Shown here: positions 45,071 through 53,149 of the stretch, piece after piece
Position numbering within the stretch: position 1 is the stretch's first letter
Layout of the letters: the number at the start of each line of letters is the position of its first letter
From: Telluribacter roseus
Lineage (GTDB): Bacteria > Bacteroidota > Bacteroidia > Cytophagales > Spirosomataceae
Direction of reading: 5' to 3'
Assembly: GCF_017355915.2 (NCBI RefSeq)
Contig: NZ_JAFEUV020000002.1
Location: forward strand, 62,001-126,000
Length of the DNA stretch: 64,000 nucleotides
The notes under the pieces: model-generated
What the model was told of the DNA's origin: nothing
The model's database searches: none
The model's input: only the letters and a program-made list of their open reading frames with translations
Translations under genes and position numbers: made by a program

Positions 45071-46588
45071 ATGAGAAAAAAGCCTCTACTGTTGACTCTT
45101 ACTGGCTGCCTGGGCAGCATCACTCCTCTCTTCGCACAAGCCTCTGAAGGCCTTGACAAAAAAATTAACAATGTAGTACAGCCCGCCACTGACTTTGTAA
45201 GTAGTATAGTCTTTTATCCGATACAGTTAGGGGATACAGCGGCTACCAACATGCCACTGGTGATTATCTTCCTGCTGCTGTCGGCTATCCTGTTCACGGT
45301 GTATTTCAAATTCATCAATGTCCGTGGGCTGCGTACTTCCATCGAAACGGTGCAGGGTAAGTACAGTGACTCGAGTAATGCTGCTGGAGAGGTCTCCCAC
45401 TTCCAGGCTCTGACCGCCGCGGTGTCTGGTACCGTAGGGCTGGGTAATATTGCCGGCGTAGCCATCGCCATATCACTGGGTGGACCGGGAGCTACCTTCT
45501 GGATGATTCTGGCCGGTTTTCTGGGAATGTCTTCCAAGTTTGTGGAATGTACCCTGGGGGTAAAGTACCGTGAAATAGGTCCAGACGGGAAAGTATATGG
45601 TGGCCCTATGTACTACCTGACTAAGGGGCTAAAGGAGCGGGGACAGGAAAAGCTGGGTAAAGTACTGGCCGTGTTTTTTGCAATCATGTGCGTGGGTGGG
45701 TCGTTTGGCGGAGGCAACATGTTCCAGGCCAACCAGGCCGCCAGCCAGTTTTTGAGTATGGTGGGTAGTACATCCACTTCGGCAGGTACCGTATTTGGGG
45801 TACTAATGGCGGCAATGGTGGCACTGGTGATCATCGGGGGTATTAAACGCATTGGCTCCATCACCGAGAAGATCGTACCTTTTATGTGCGGGATTTATAT
45901 TCTGGCGGGGCTGGTGGTAATCGGGGTGAATATTGCCAATCTACCTGCAACGATCAGTATGATATTCACTCAGGCTTTTAGTCCGGTGGCGGTGTCGGGG
46001 GGCCTGGTGGGAGTACTGGTGCAGGGATTCCGGAGAGCTGCCTTCTCCAATGAGGCAGGGGTAGGCTCAGCGGCCATTGCACACTCGGCTGTTAAGACGG
46101 ACTATGCGGCCAGTGAAGGTCTGGTAGCGCTGCTGGAGCCCTTTATTGATACAGTTATCATCTGTACCATGACCGCCCTGGTAGTAATCATTACCGGCGA
46201 CTACGACAACGCGGGCAATATGGGTGGAGTAGAAATGACCTCTGAGTCTTTTGCCACGGTACTTCCCTGGTTTCCGTATGTACTTACATTCACTGTAGTA
46301 CTCTTTGCTTTCTCCACCATGATATCCTGGTCTTACTACGGTCTGCAGGCCTGGCTCTTCCTGTTTGGTAGAAGTCGTTTCAACGATATTCTCTACAAGG
46401 TTATCTTCTGCTTATTCGTGATCGTTGGCGCGGCAGCCAGCTTAAGTGCCGTTACTGACTTCTCGGATGCCATGATCTTTGCTATGTCCGTTCCAAACCT
46501 GATCGGTTTGTTCTTCCTGCTGCCGGTTGTAAAGGCCGAAGTCACCAGATACATGGCCTTCATCAAAGGGTGGCCCCAGAAGAAGTAG
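45071..46588 (+). CDS. Alanine/glycine:cation symporter (AGCS family)
   Basis: 505-residue sodium-coupled amino acid carrier with eleven or so membrane segments. The family motif GLGNIAGVAIAISLGGPGA is intact near residue 125, and FRRAAFSNEAGVGSAAIAHS is the second signature. Unlike most family members it starts with a cleavable-looking signal peptide ending LFA followed by Gln. Convergent with the next gene, 5 bases away. Confidence 0.92.
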   Translation: MRKKPLLLTLTGCLGSITPLFAQASEGLDKKINNVVQPATDFVSSIVFYPIQLGDTAATNMPLVIIFLLLSAILFTVYFKFINVRGLRTSIETVQGKYSDSSNAAGEVSHFQALTAAVSGTVGLGNIAGVAIAISLGGPGATFWMILAGFLGMSSKFVECTLGVKYREIGPDGKVYGGPMYYLTKGLKERGQEKLGKVLAVFFAIMCVGGSFGGGNMFQANQAASQFLSMVGSTSTSAGTVFGVLMAAMVALVIIGGIKRIGSITEKIVPFMCGIYILAGLVVIGVNIANLPATISMIFTQAFSPVAVSGGLVGVLVQGFRRAAFSNEAGVGSAAIAHSAVKTDYAASEGLVALLEPFIDTVIICTMTALVVIITGDYDNAGNMGGVEMTSESFATVLPWFPYVLTFTVVLFAFSTMISWSYYGLQAWLFLFGRSRFNDILYKVIFCLFVIVGAAASLSAVTDFSDAMIFAMSVPNLIGLFFLLPVVKAEVTRYMAFIKGWPQKK

Positions 46589-46593
46589 CCGTA

Positions 46594-46926
46594 TTATTTT
46601 TTGGTACGGGGTCTGGGCATTTCGTCAATGCCCAGGGTAGTCAGGTGTGGGTTAATAATTCGCTTGGAAATAGTGAGCTGAAAGTACCGCACGCCCTCGG
46701 CACTGAAGGTCTGGGAATATACATTGCGTAGCTTCAGGTCGCGGTATACGGAGGAGTAACTCACCAGAGCAGGCCAACCTTGAGCTCCAAGTACGATACG
46801 TATGGTATCTATGGCCCGCTTAAGGTTAGAGAAGTAGGTATAGGTAGGCTCAGTGGAGTGGAAAGGATTAGCCAGAATGGTAGTTTCTACTTTTACTTCA
46901 TATATGGGTTGCTGACGTGCTGCCAT
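46594..46926 (-). CDS. Small protein of unknown function
   Basis: 110 residues, soluble, basic (tail RPRTKK), no signal peptide. Mixed alpha/beta composition with VYRDLKLRNVYSQTF in the middle. I do not recognise a family. The frame is intact, codon use matches neighbours, and it fills its gap fully, so it is probably real. Confidence 0.5.
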   Translation of the reverse strand: MAARQQPIYEVKVETTILANPFHSTEPTYTYFSNLKRAIDTIRIVLGAQGWPALVSYSSVYRDLKLRNVYSQTFSAEGVRYFQLTISKRIINPHLTTLGIDEMPRPRTKK

Positions 46927-47016
46927 GTGGTACTAGTGATTTGAACTTTATGACGAAATTCTAGGCTGATTCCGTAATAGCCTCTTTTTCTGATAAGTTA
47001 TGTATTTAATTTGAAA

Positions 47017-47133
47017 AACTACGTTACTATTTTTCTGCGGCGCAACTTTTTGTGCAGGTGCCGCGTTTTATAGATGTTACGATTTAACAAGAAGATCCGG
47101 CCCTGTACAAGGAGCCGGATCTTTTGTTTTTCG
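47017..47133 (+). ncRNA. Candidate small RNA with intrinsic terminator
   Basis: A plus-strand terminator (stem 47092-47101 with 47114-47123, then TTTTGTTTTT) stands where no plus-strand gene reads in; both neighbours are on the minus strand. Upstream is TTAATTTG (47006-47013), one mismatch from a -7 box, and a bulged hairpin (47037-47064, GCGGC with GCCGC). A transcript of about 110 bases is plausible. Weak -33 box; could also be a stop for read-through from the AGCS gene. Confidence 0.35.
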
Positions 47134-47149
47134 CGTCAGCTAGTTTTTA

Positions 47150-48628
47150 CTAAACTACCTTCCCCTGCTGCAGGCGGAGGGTATGCGTCACACAGCCGGG
47201 TATCTCGTGCGGATAGTGGGATACATAGATCAAAGTACGCTCCGCTCCGCCTGCAACGGCATCTACCACTTCCTTAAACTTCTCGATAGCGGCTATGTCC
47301 AGTCCCTGGCAGGGCTCATCCAGGATGAGCAGGGGAGGATTTTTGACCAGAGCGCGAGCCAGCAGCGTGAGGCGCTGTTCTCCCTTGGATAATTTGCTGA
47401 AGGTACGGTCCAGCAGGTCTTCGACTCCCAGTAGCTGAGCTGTACGGTGTACCTGCTGCGTTTGTTCAGGAGTCAACTGACGGAAGTAGACACCCGTGGC
47501 ATCAAAAAATCCGGACGCGATGGTCTTGGAGACCAGGGTATCCGTAGGAAAATACAGATGCAGCTCCGGTGATACATGGCCTATCTGCTGCTTAATATCC
47601 CAGATGGACTTCCCCTGCCCGCCCCGTTTCTGATCAAAAAGATCGTAGTCGTTGGCGAAGCGCTGGGGATGATCGGCTGTAAGAATACTCAATAAAGTAG
47701 ACTTGCCTGATCCGTTTGGACCGCTGAGCGCCCACTTCTCACCTTTTCTGACGTCCCAGTTTACTCCATCCAGTACAGCCTGACCATTGTACACCACCCG
47801 GATATTCCTGAGGCGGAAGGCATACGAAAAATCCGTGAAGCCCGGAGGACCAAAAGCGGCAAGGGGTGAACGGGTAGGTGTAGTTGCCGTTGCTGTCGGG
47901 GCTGGTTGGCTGGTAAGCCAGTCGGAGAGCGAAAGGGCCCGGCTGATTCGCCCGTTATCTAACTCCAGTACATGAGTAATGTAGTCGGGAAGCTCAGAGG
48001 GAGGAGTAGCCAGTACGATGCAGACACCCTCGGTAGCCAAACTGGCTAAGGCCTCTCTAAGTACCTGCCGCGAATGGACATCAAGCCCTACGAAGGGGTG
48101 GTCGAGCAGGAGGATGTTGGGCCTCTTGAGCAGCGACCGGGCCAGCAGCATCCGGCGGGTTTCGCCGTTGGAAAGGGTAATGAACGGATGGTCCAGAAGG
48201 GGCGTCAGGTGCAGGAGCTGCGAGACCTGCTCAAAGCGTTCAGTATCAATAGTTACCTCAGGCAACTTTACCGACTGCTCATTGACGGTACCTATGGGCT
48301 TAAGCCGGCCCGTCAGTACCTCGCGTACGGTGGGGGCTACCTCGGCCTCGTACGCCTGAAATCGCTGCTGGTAGTACTGGGCCGCTGCTCGTACAATGCG
48401 ATTGAATGAATAGTCATTGGCTACAAACTCCACGGCTCCCTGCCGGTGCATAGTACCCCGGGCGGTAGCCCAGCGACCGGCGAGGGCTTCGAGCAGGGTA
48501 GTTTTGCCGGACCCGTTGCTACCTACCACTGCCCACTGCTCACCCGGCCTAACCTGCCACCGCAGGTCGTGCAGTACCGGAGTATCGTACTTCCGAACTG
48601 AAACATCAGTAAGAGAAAGAATGTCCAT
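47150..48628 (-). CDS. Twin-ATPase ABC protein (ModF-like)
   Basis: 492 residues holding two ABC ATPase domains in tandem and no membrane segments. Walker A motifs GSNGSGKTT (about residue 37) and GPNGSGKST (about 305), with signatures LSNGETRR and LSKGEQR. This layout resembles ModF/PhrA-type proteins, whose role is poorly known. No permease or binding protein is adjacent. Probably transcribed separately from pdhB, which has a terminator before this gene. Confidence 0.8.
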   Translation of the reverse strand: MDILSLTDVSVRKYDTPVLHDLRWQVRPGEQWAVVGSNGSGKTTLLEALAGRWATARGTMHRQGAVEFVANDYSFNRIVRAAAQYYQQRFQAYEAEVAPTVREVLTGRLKPIGTVNEQSVKLPEVTIDTERFEQVSQLLHLTPLLDHPFITLSNGETRRMLLARSLLKRPNILLLDHPFVGLDVHSRQVLREALASLATEGVCIVLATPPSELPDYITHVLELDNGRISRALSLSDWLTSQPAPTATATTPTRSPLAAFGPPGFTDFSYAFRLRNIRVVYNGQAVLDGVNWDVRKGEKWALSGPNGSGKSTLLSILTADHPQRFANDYDLFDQKRGGQGKSIWDIKQQIGHVSPELHLYFPTDTLVSKTIASGFFDATGVYFRQLTPEQTQQVHRTAQLLGVEDLLDRTFSKLSKGEQRLTLLARALVKNPPLLILDEPCQGLDIAAIEKFKEVVDAVAGGAERTLIYVSHYPHEIPGCVTHTLRLQQGKVV

Positions 48629-48641
48629 CAGATATAAAAAG

Positions 48642-48681
48642 TAAAAAAGTGAGGCCGCGCTCTGATCAGAGGCGGCCTCAC
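48642..48681 (-). terminator. Terminator of pdhB
   Basis: On the minus strand a 10-base-pair stem (48672-48681 with 48649-48658) is followed by TTTTTT. It separates pdhB from the ABC gene. Confidence 0.88.
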
Positions 48682-48709
48682 TGGTTAAATCATTACTAGT
48701 ACTATATAA

Positions 48710-49690
48710 TTAACGGTACATTACCGTATTTACAGCATCAATGGTACGCTTCACGTTCGGAAGGATTTCTTCAATCAGTGTAGGAGCGTATGGTAGCGGT
48801 ACATCGCGGTTGGTTACTCTCAGGACAGGCGCATCCATAAAATCAAAGGCGTAACGCTGAATCCAGTAAGCCAGCTCAGACGAGATCGACGCCAGTGGCC
48901 ATGCTTCTTCTACAATTACGCAGCGGTTGGTCTTCTTGATAGACTGGATAACGGTGTCATAGTCGATAGGACGAACAGTACGCAGGTCAACTACTTCGGC
49001 TTCAATACCCTGCTTGGCCAGTTCCTGAACCGCTGGCATTACCACGCGGGGAACCATTTTACCAAACGACACGATCGTTACATCTTTTCCGGGCTTCTTG
49101 ATGTCGGCCTTACCGATAGGAATCAGGTACTCTTCGTCAGGAATAACCATCTTATCACCGTACATCAGCTCCGACTCCATGAAAATAACCGGGTCATTAT
49201 CACGGATCGATGACTTAAGGAGTCCTTTGGCATCGTAGGGGTTAGAAGGAACTACTACCTTCAGACCAGGAGTGTTGGCGTACCAGTTTTCAAAGTTCTG
49301 AGAGTGCTGCGCACCCAGCTGACCCGCGTTACCGGTAGGTCCTCTGAATACCATAGGTACTGAATATTGGCCACCTGACATGGAAAGCATCTTCGCGGCA
49401 CTGTTGATGATCTGATCAATGGCTACCAGCGAGAAGTTGAATGTCATGAACTCTACAATGGGGCGCAGGCCGTTGACAGCGGCACCTACACCAATACCAG
49501 CAAAGCCAAGCTCAGCGATGGGGGTATCAATCACGCGCTCAGGCCCAAACTCATCAAGCATGCCCTGGCTGGCTTTATAAGCACCATTATATTCGGCTAC
49601 TTCTTCACCCATCAGGAGTACCCGCTCATCGCGGCGCATTTCTTCTGACATGGCGTCCCGAATGGCGTCTCTGAATGCTATTTCTTTCAT
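48710..49690 (-). CDS. pdhB: Pyruvate dehydrogenase E1 component, beta subunit
   Basis: 326-residue beta chain of the alpha2-beta2 E1 enzyme, which decarboxylates pyruvate with thiamine diphosphate. Start MKEIAFRDAIRDAMSEEM, then LLMGEEVAEYNGAYK, GFAGIGVGAA and MSGGQYSVPMVFRGP are typical. The alpha subunit gene is not next to it, so the two are unlinked or further away. A strong promoter precedes it and a terminator follows: single-gene transcript. Confidence 0.93.
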   Translation of the reverse strand: MKEIAFRDAIRDAMSEEMRRDERVLLMGEEVAEYNGAYKASQGMLDEFGPERVIDTPIAELGFAGIGVGAAVNGLRPIVEFMTFNFSLVAIDQIINSAAKMLSMSGGQYSVPMVFRGPTGNAGQLGAQHSQNFENWYANTPGLKVVVPSNPYDAKGLLKSSIRDNDPVIFMESELMYGDKMVIPDEEYLIPIGKADIKKPGKDVTIVSFGKMVPRVVMPAVQELAKQGIEAEVVDLRTVRPIDYDTVIQSIKKTNRCVIVEEAWPLASISSELAYWIQRYAFDFMDAPVLRVTNRDVPLPYAPTLIEEILPNVKRTIDAVNTVMYR

Positions 49691-49730
49691 CAGAATTGGT
49701 TTCTGTGTAATGATTACGTAAAAAACAGGG

Positions 49731-49761
49731 TAAAATTAGAGAAACACGGCCAATTCTCAAA
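49731..49761 (-). promoter_or_regulatory. Promoter of pdhB
   Basis: On the minus strand TTTG (49758-49761), 19 bases, TAATTTTA (49731-49738), one mismatch from TAnnTTTG, 41 bases before the start codon. Confidence 0.65.
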
Positions 49762-49876
49762 TTGTTAACTGAGCATTATGTAGATAGACAGCTAGTATTG
49801 CTCAACTTTTTGGGAGGTGAAAGAGGGATGTAGCGCAGGAATGAGCAATAATACCGCTGTTTCTGAGCCTGAATAT

Positions 49877-50569
49877 TTACAGAATATTCAGGCGGTTCAT
49901 AAGTTCTGCCTTGTTGGCGCGGCTGATCGGGATGACTTTATCAGCAATAACCAGCGTATTTTCTTCGATATCAATAATCCGGCTCAGGTTGGCGATAAAA
50001 GTCCGGTGTACCCGCATAAACCGGCGCGTATCCAGCTTCTCTTCCAGGTTCTTCATGGTAGTATGGACGATGTGAGTCTGTGCAGTGGTACGTATCTTGA
50101 CGTAATCGCCGGTGTTTTCTATATACAGAATATCGTCAAAAGGCAGCCGCACAAACCGGCCATCGATACGCACGTAGATATCGTTGGTGGCGGGCGGAGA
50201 GGCAGCCGCAGACCGTAATGTTTCAATGATCTTATCAACCGCTTGGTTGAAGCGGGGTAAGGTAATGGGCTTCTTTATATAATCAGCCACTTGGTATTGA
50301 AAAGCATCAAAGGCATATTCGGTCTTGGAGGTAGTCAGGATCACCTGTGGCGTATACGGGAGCAGGTCCAGCAGCTGCAGGCCGGTTAGCCCCGGCATCT
50401 CTACATCCAGAAATAACAGATCAATGGTTTGGGATTCCAGCATGGGCAACGCCTCCTGAGCACTGGCACATACGTGGACAATGTGCAGCTCTGGTCTTTT
50501 TGAACATAGGCGCTCCAGCGACTGACGGGCCATTGATTCATCATCCACAATCAAACAATTAATTTTCAT
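49877..50569 (-). CDS. LytTR-family response regulator
   Basis: 230 residues. N-terminal receiver domain with acidic pair D9-D10, phosphoacceptor Asp55 (LLFLDVEMPG) and Lys near 104 (DYIKKPI), all intact; C-terminal LytTR DNA-binding domain (about 125-228, DILYIENTGDYVKI and FMRVHRTFIANL). Its start overlaps the end of the Hpt gene by 11 bases, so the two are translationally coupled. No histidine kinase gene is adjacent. It may control the divergent exopolysaccharide genes that start at 51264 (inference from position). Confidence 0.92.
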   Translation of the reverse strand: MKINCLIVDDESMARQSLERLCSKRPELHIVHVCASAQEALPMLESQTIDLLFLDVEMPGLTGLQLLDLLPYTPQVILTTSKTEYAFDAFQYQVADYIKKPITLPRFNQAVDKIIETLRSAAASPPATNDIYVRIDGRFVRLPFDDILYIENTGDYVKIRTTAQTHIVHTTMKNLEEKLDTRRFMRVHRTFIANLSRIIDIEENTLVIADKVIPISRANKAELMNRLNIL

Positions 50570-50930
50570 CCTGAAGACTTTTTAGATGAGTATGGGCTGA
50601 GTGTATAACCGGCAAAACCTGAGCCAATTTAGTATGAACTACATCAATTATTTCAGTAGCACTCTGTAAGTCCTGGGCTGCTTCCAGCTTGTCGAACCAA
50701 TGCTCCATCTGAGTGATACCTACCATTCCAAAGGTAGGCTTGATCTTATGACTTATCTGACGGAAAAGAGGCCAGTTCTGCTGCTCCGCAACCTGTTTAA
50801 GCTCATATACTTGGGGGACTATTTCCGACAGGAAAAGCTCAAACATCAATGTAGCATAGTTGACATCGTCGGCGTATAATTCTTGCAGAATGGTATTATC
50901 AAGGGCATCAGGAAACTGTATTGGGACCAT
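50559..50930 (-). CDS. Histidine phosphotransfer (Hpt) protein
   Basis: 123-residue stand-alone Hpt domain: a four-helix phosphorelay intermediate with phospho-His61 in the pattern ISHKIKPTFGMVG. It would pass phosphate from a hybrid kinase elsewhere to a receiver, most simply the overlapping LytTR regulator, or the free receiver at 52752. The frame is open to 50981, but a CAAAGTA promoter-like box at 50951-50957 and the family layout favour ATG 50930. Confidence 0.82.
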   Translation of the reverse strand: MVPIQFPDALDNTILQELYADDVNYATLMFELFLSEIVPQVYELKQVAEQQNWPLFRQISHKIKPTFGMVGITQMEHWFDKLEAAQDLQSATEIIDVVHTKLAQVLPVIHSAHTHLKSLQDEN

Positions 50931-51263
50931 ATCGTGAAACTTTTCGGAAGCAAAGTACAAAAATGATTTATGAAAGAGCAACGTCCACCGGGTGATATAT
51001 TACTCAGGGGCAAAATTGGCAGCATTATTGCTCTACCACGTAGGTATGCTGGGCTGTAGCAGGTACCCTGGCAGAAATAATAGGATATAACCAGGAGTGA
51101 CTAGCAAAAAAGGCTCTTTGGGGGGTGGATAGTAAGTCAGTGCTCAACGGGAATACTACTAGCGGCCTACAGAGAAAGAGTACTAGTACGCGTATTGGGT
51201 AACTCCTCACCATGCCATAAGACAGCAGGGTATCTATTTATGCCAACTTAGTCGAAAACAACT
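50931..51263. other. Divergent regulatory gap before the exopolysaccharide locus
   Basis: About 330 bases separate the Hpt and polymerase starts. Apart from a TACTTTG box on the minus strand near 50951-50957 I find no clear promoter, repeat or gene. If the LytTR protein controls the locus, its binding sites (pairs of short direct repeats) should lie here. Confidence 0.4.
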
Positions 51264-52718
51264 ATGGTTCTTGGCTTGCGTCATGTATTTCATGGTTTAC
51301 TGATGCTGGTGCTGGTGTTGGCACTAGCGGCAGTTATTGCTAAAGGGCAACTATTGGCAGTGGTGGCTTTACTGGGCTTACCGATTGCCACAGGATATAC
51401 GGTGTGGGTGTTCAGGCAGCCGGTAGTAGGGCTGTATTCGGTACTGGTGATCTCTTTTATTGCTATCGGACTGACACGCTACGTATCAGCACCGATAGGA
51501 CTCTCTGTAGATGCCCTGCTGGTACTGACGCTGGTTGCGGAGTTTTTCCGCCGGTTCGAAACGCGGCAGTGGCCATCGCTACGCCGCAATCCGGTGTTGG
51601 CGGTGATCCTGGTATGGGGGGCGTACTGTATACTTGAAATAGCCAATCCCGAGGCCCGTAGTATGGCTGCCTGGTTTTATGCTATGCGTGGGGTGGCCCT
51701 GTACCTGATCCTGACGGTGTGGCTGGTTATGGAGCTGATGGATAATGAAGGGCATTTTAATTGGTTCATAACGATCTGGTTTGGGTGGTCATGCGTGGCC
51801 GCCATATATGGTATGAAGCAATTCTTTTTTGGAGTAGATGCGGCAGAGCAGGCCTGGCTCAATGCCGGCAACGCCTCCACCCATGTGCTGCATGGGCGGC
51901 TGCGGGTGTTCTCGTTCTACTCAGATGCGGGGCAGTATGGAGCCGCTATGGCTCACGCGGGGCTGGCAAGCCTTGTTATGGTTATTGGGGACTTTCCGGT
52001 CCGAAAGCGCCTGTTCTACCTGGTAACGTGCCTGCTGTGCTTTTATGGTATGCTGATATCCGGTACCCGGGGCGCCCTGTTTGTGCCATTGGCTGGCTTC
52101 ACCGCGTATCTGTTCCTGGCGCGCAACTTCAAGCTGCTGATCGTGGGAGGACTTGCCGCCGCCCTGGTATTTGGAATGCTGAAGTTTACCCATATCGGTC
52201 AGAGCAACCATCAGATACAGCGTATGCGGAGCGCCCTTGATCCTAATGATCCGTCGCTGCTGGTCAGGCTTGAAAATCAGAAGAAACTAGGTACTTACCT
52301 GGCCTCTCGTCCCTTAGGGGGAGGAATTGGCTCTGCCGGTTACTGGGGGTTGCGGTTTAGTCCCAATACCCTGCTGGCGCAGACTCCCACTGACAGCTGG
52401 TACGTCAAGATCTGGGCCGAAACAGGCATCATAGGGCTGATACTGCACCTGGGCATGCTCTTGTTTTTCCTCGGCTATTTCTTTATCAAAATCTGGAATA
52501 TGCCCCATATACCTACCCGTCAGCAGTTAATGGCGCTATACGCCGGTGTAACGGGTATTGTTGTGGCCAGCTACGGAAACCAGGTACTGGGCCAGATCCC
52601 GACGGGTACCGTAATGTACATGAGTATTGCCTTCCTGTATTTGCTTACACAGAGTAGTACTCCAACCCATACGCGTGTGCAGGAGCCACCCCTGCTTTTA
52701 CAGCAACTGAAGCATTAA
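51264..52718 (+). CDS. O-antigen ligase/Wzy-type polymerase
   Basis: 484-residue membrane protein with about twelve hydrophobic segments and a large extracytoplasmic loop (about 320-385) containing SRPLGGGIGSAGYWG and TDSWYVKIWAETG, the pattern of the Wzy/WaaL (PF04932-type) superfamily. In this context it most likely polymerises lipid-linked repeat units in the periplasm; ligase activity is the alternative. First gene of a nine-gene plus-strand exopolysaccharide run. Confidence 0.85.
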   Translation: MVLGLRHVFHGLLMLVLVLALAAVIAKGQLLAVVALLGLPIATGYTVWVFRQPVVGLYSVLVISFIAIGLTRYVSAPIGLSVDALLVLTLVAEFFRRFETRQWPSLRRNPVLAVILVWGAYCILEIANPEARSMAAWFYAMRGVALYLILTVWLVMELMDNEGHFNWFITIWFGWSCVAAIYGMKQFFFGVDAAEQAWLNAGNASTHVLHGRLRVFSFYSDAGQYGAAMAHAGLASLVMVIGDFPVRKRLFYLVTCLLCFYGMLISGTRGALFVPLAGFTAYLFLARNFKLLIVGGLAAALVFGMLKFTHIGQSNHQIQRMRSALDPNDPSLLVRLENQKKLGTYLASRPLGGGIGSAGYWGLRFSPNTLLAQTPTDSWYVKIWAETGIIGLILHLGMLLFFLGYFFIKIWNMPHIPTRQQLMALYAGVTGIVVASYGNQVLGQIPTGTVMYMSIAFLYLLTQSSTPTHTRVQEPPLLLQQLKH

Positions 52719-52751
52719 TCAAAGAATAACACTATTTCCCTACTATACTTT

Positions 52752-53144
52752 ATGAACTCCCCCAAAAGCCTATTAATCATAGATGATGAGCCCAGTACCA
52801 GCAAAGTACTGGAGCATTTTCTGCGGAAAGATTTTCAGGTTGTTACCAAAAGCGATGGAATGGAAGGTATGGCCTGGCTGGAAGAGGGATATAAAGTAGA
52901 TATGATCATTGCCGACCTGAACATGCCCAACCTGAACGGGAAGGAATTTGTAAGAGTGGTAAGGGCCAGCAACCTGTACAACGACATTCCTATCATTATC
53001 CTGTCAGGAACAGATGAGAGCAGTGAGCGGATTCAGTGTCTCAACCTGGGAGCTGATGACTTTATGCTTAAGCCATTTAACCCCATGGAAGTAGTGGCGA
53101 AGGTCAATGCTATACTAAGACGTATCAATCGCTATTCATACTAA
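52752..53144 (+). CDS. Single-domain response regulator
   Basis: 130-residue free receiver with the full active site: D11-D12, phosphoacceptor Asp55 (IIADLNMP), Ser85 and Lys107 (MLKPF). No output domain. Lies 5 bases before the sugar transferase gene, whose N-terminus is a receiver without these residues. The two could interact, making the initiating enzyme respond to phosphorylation (inference); CheY-like action elsewhere is possible. Confidence 0.92.
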   Translation: MNSPKSLLIIDDEPSTSKVLEHFLRKDFQVVTKSDGMEGMAWLEEGYKVDMIIADLNMPNLNGKEFVRVVRASNLYNDIPIIILSGTDESSERIQCLNLGADDFMLKPFNPMEVVAKVNAILRRINRYSY

Positions 53145-53149
53145 CGCTT

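Noticed and set aside
47074-47277. 67-codon plus-strand frame
   Set aside because: It runs through a terminator hairpin and into the antisense of the ABC gene.
51025-51213. 62-codon minus-strand frame upstream of the polymerase gene
   Set aside because: Hydrophobic start followed by unstructured sequence, no promoter or neighbour that would transcribe it; more likely regulatory DNA.
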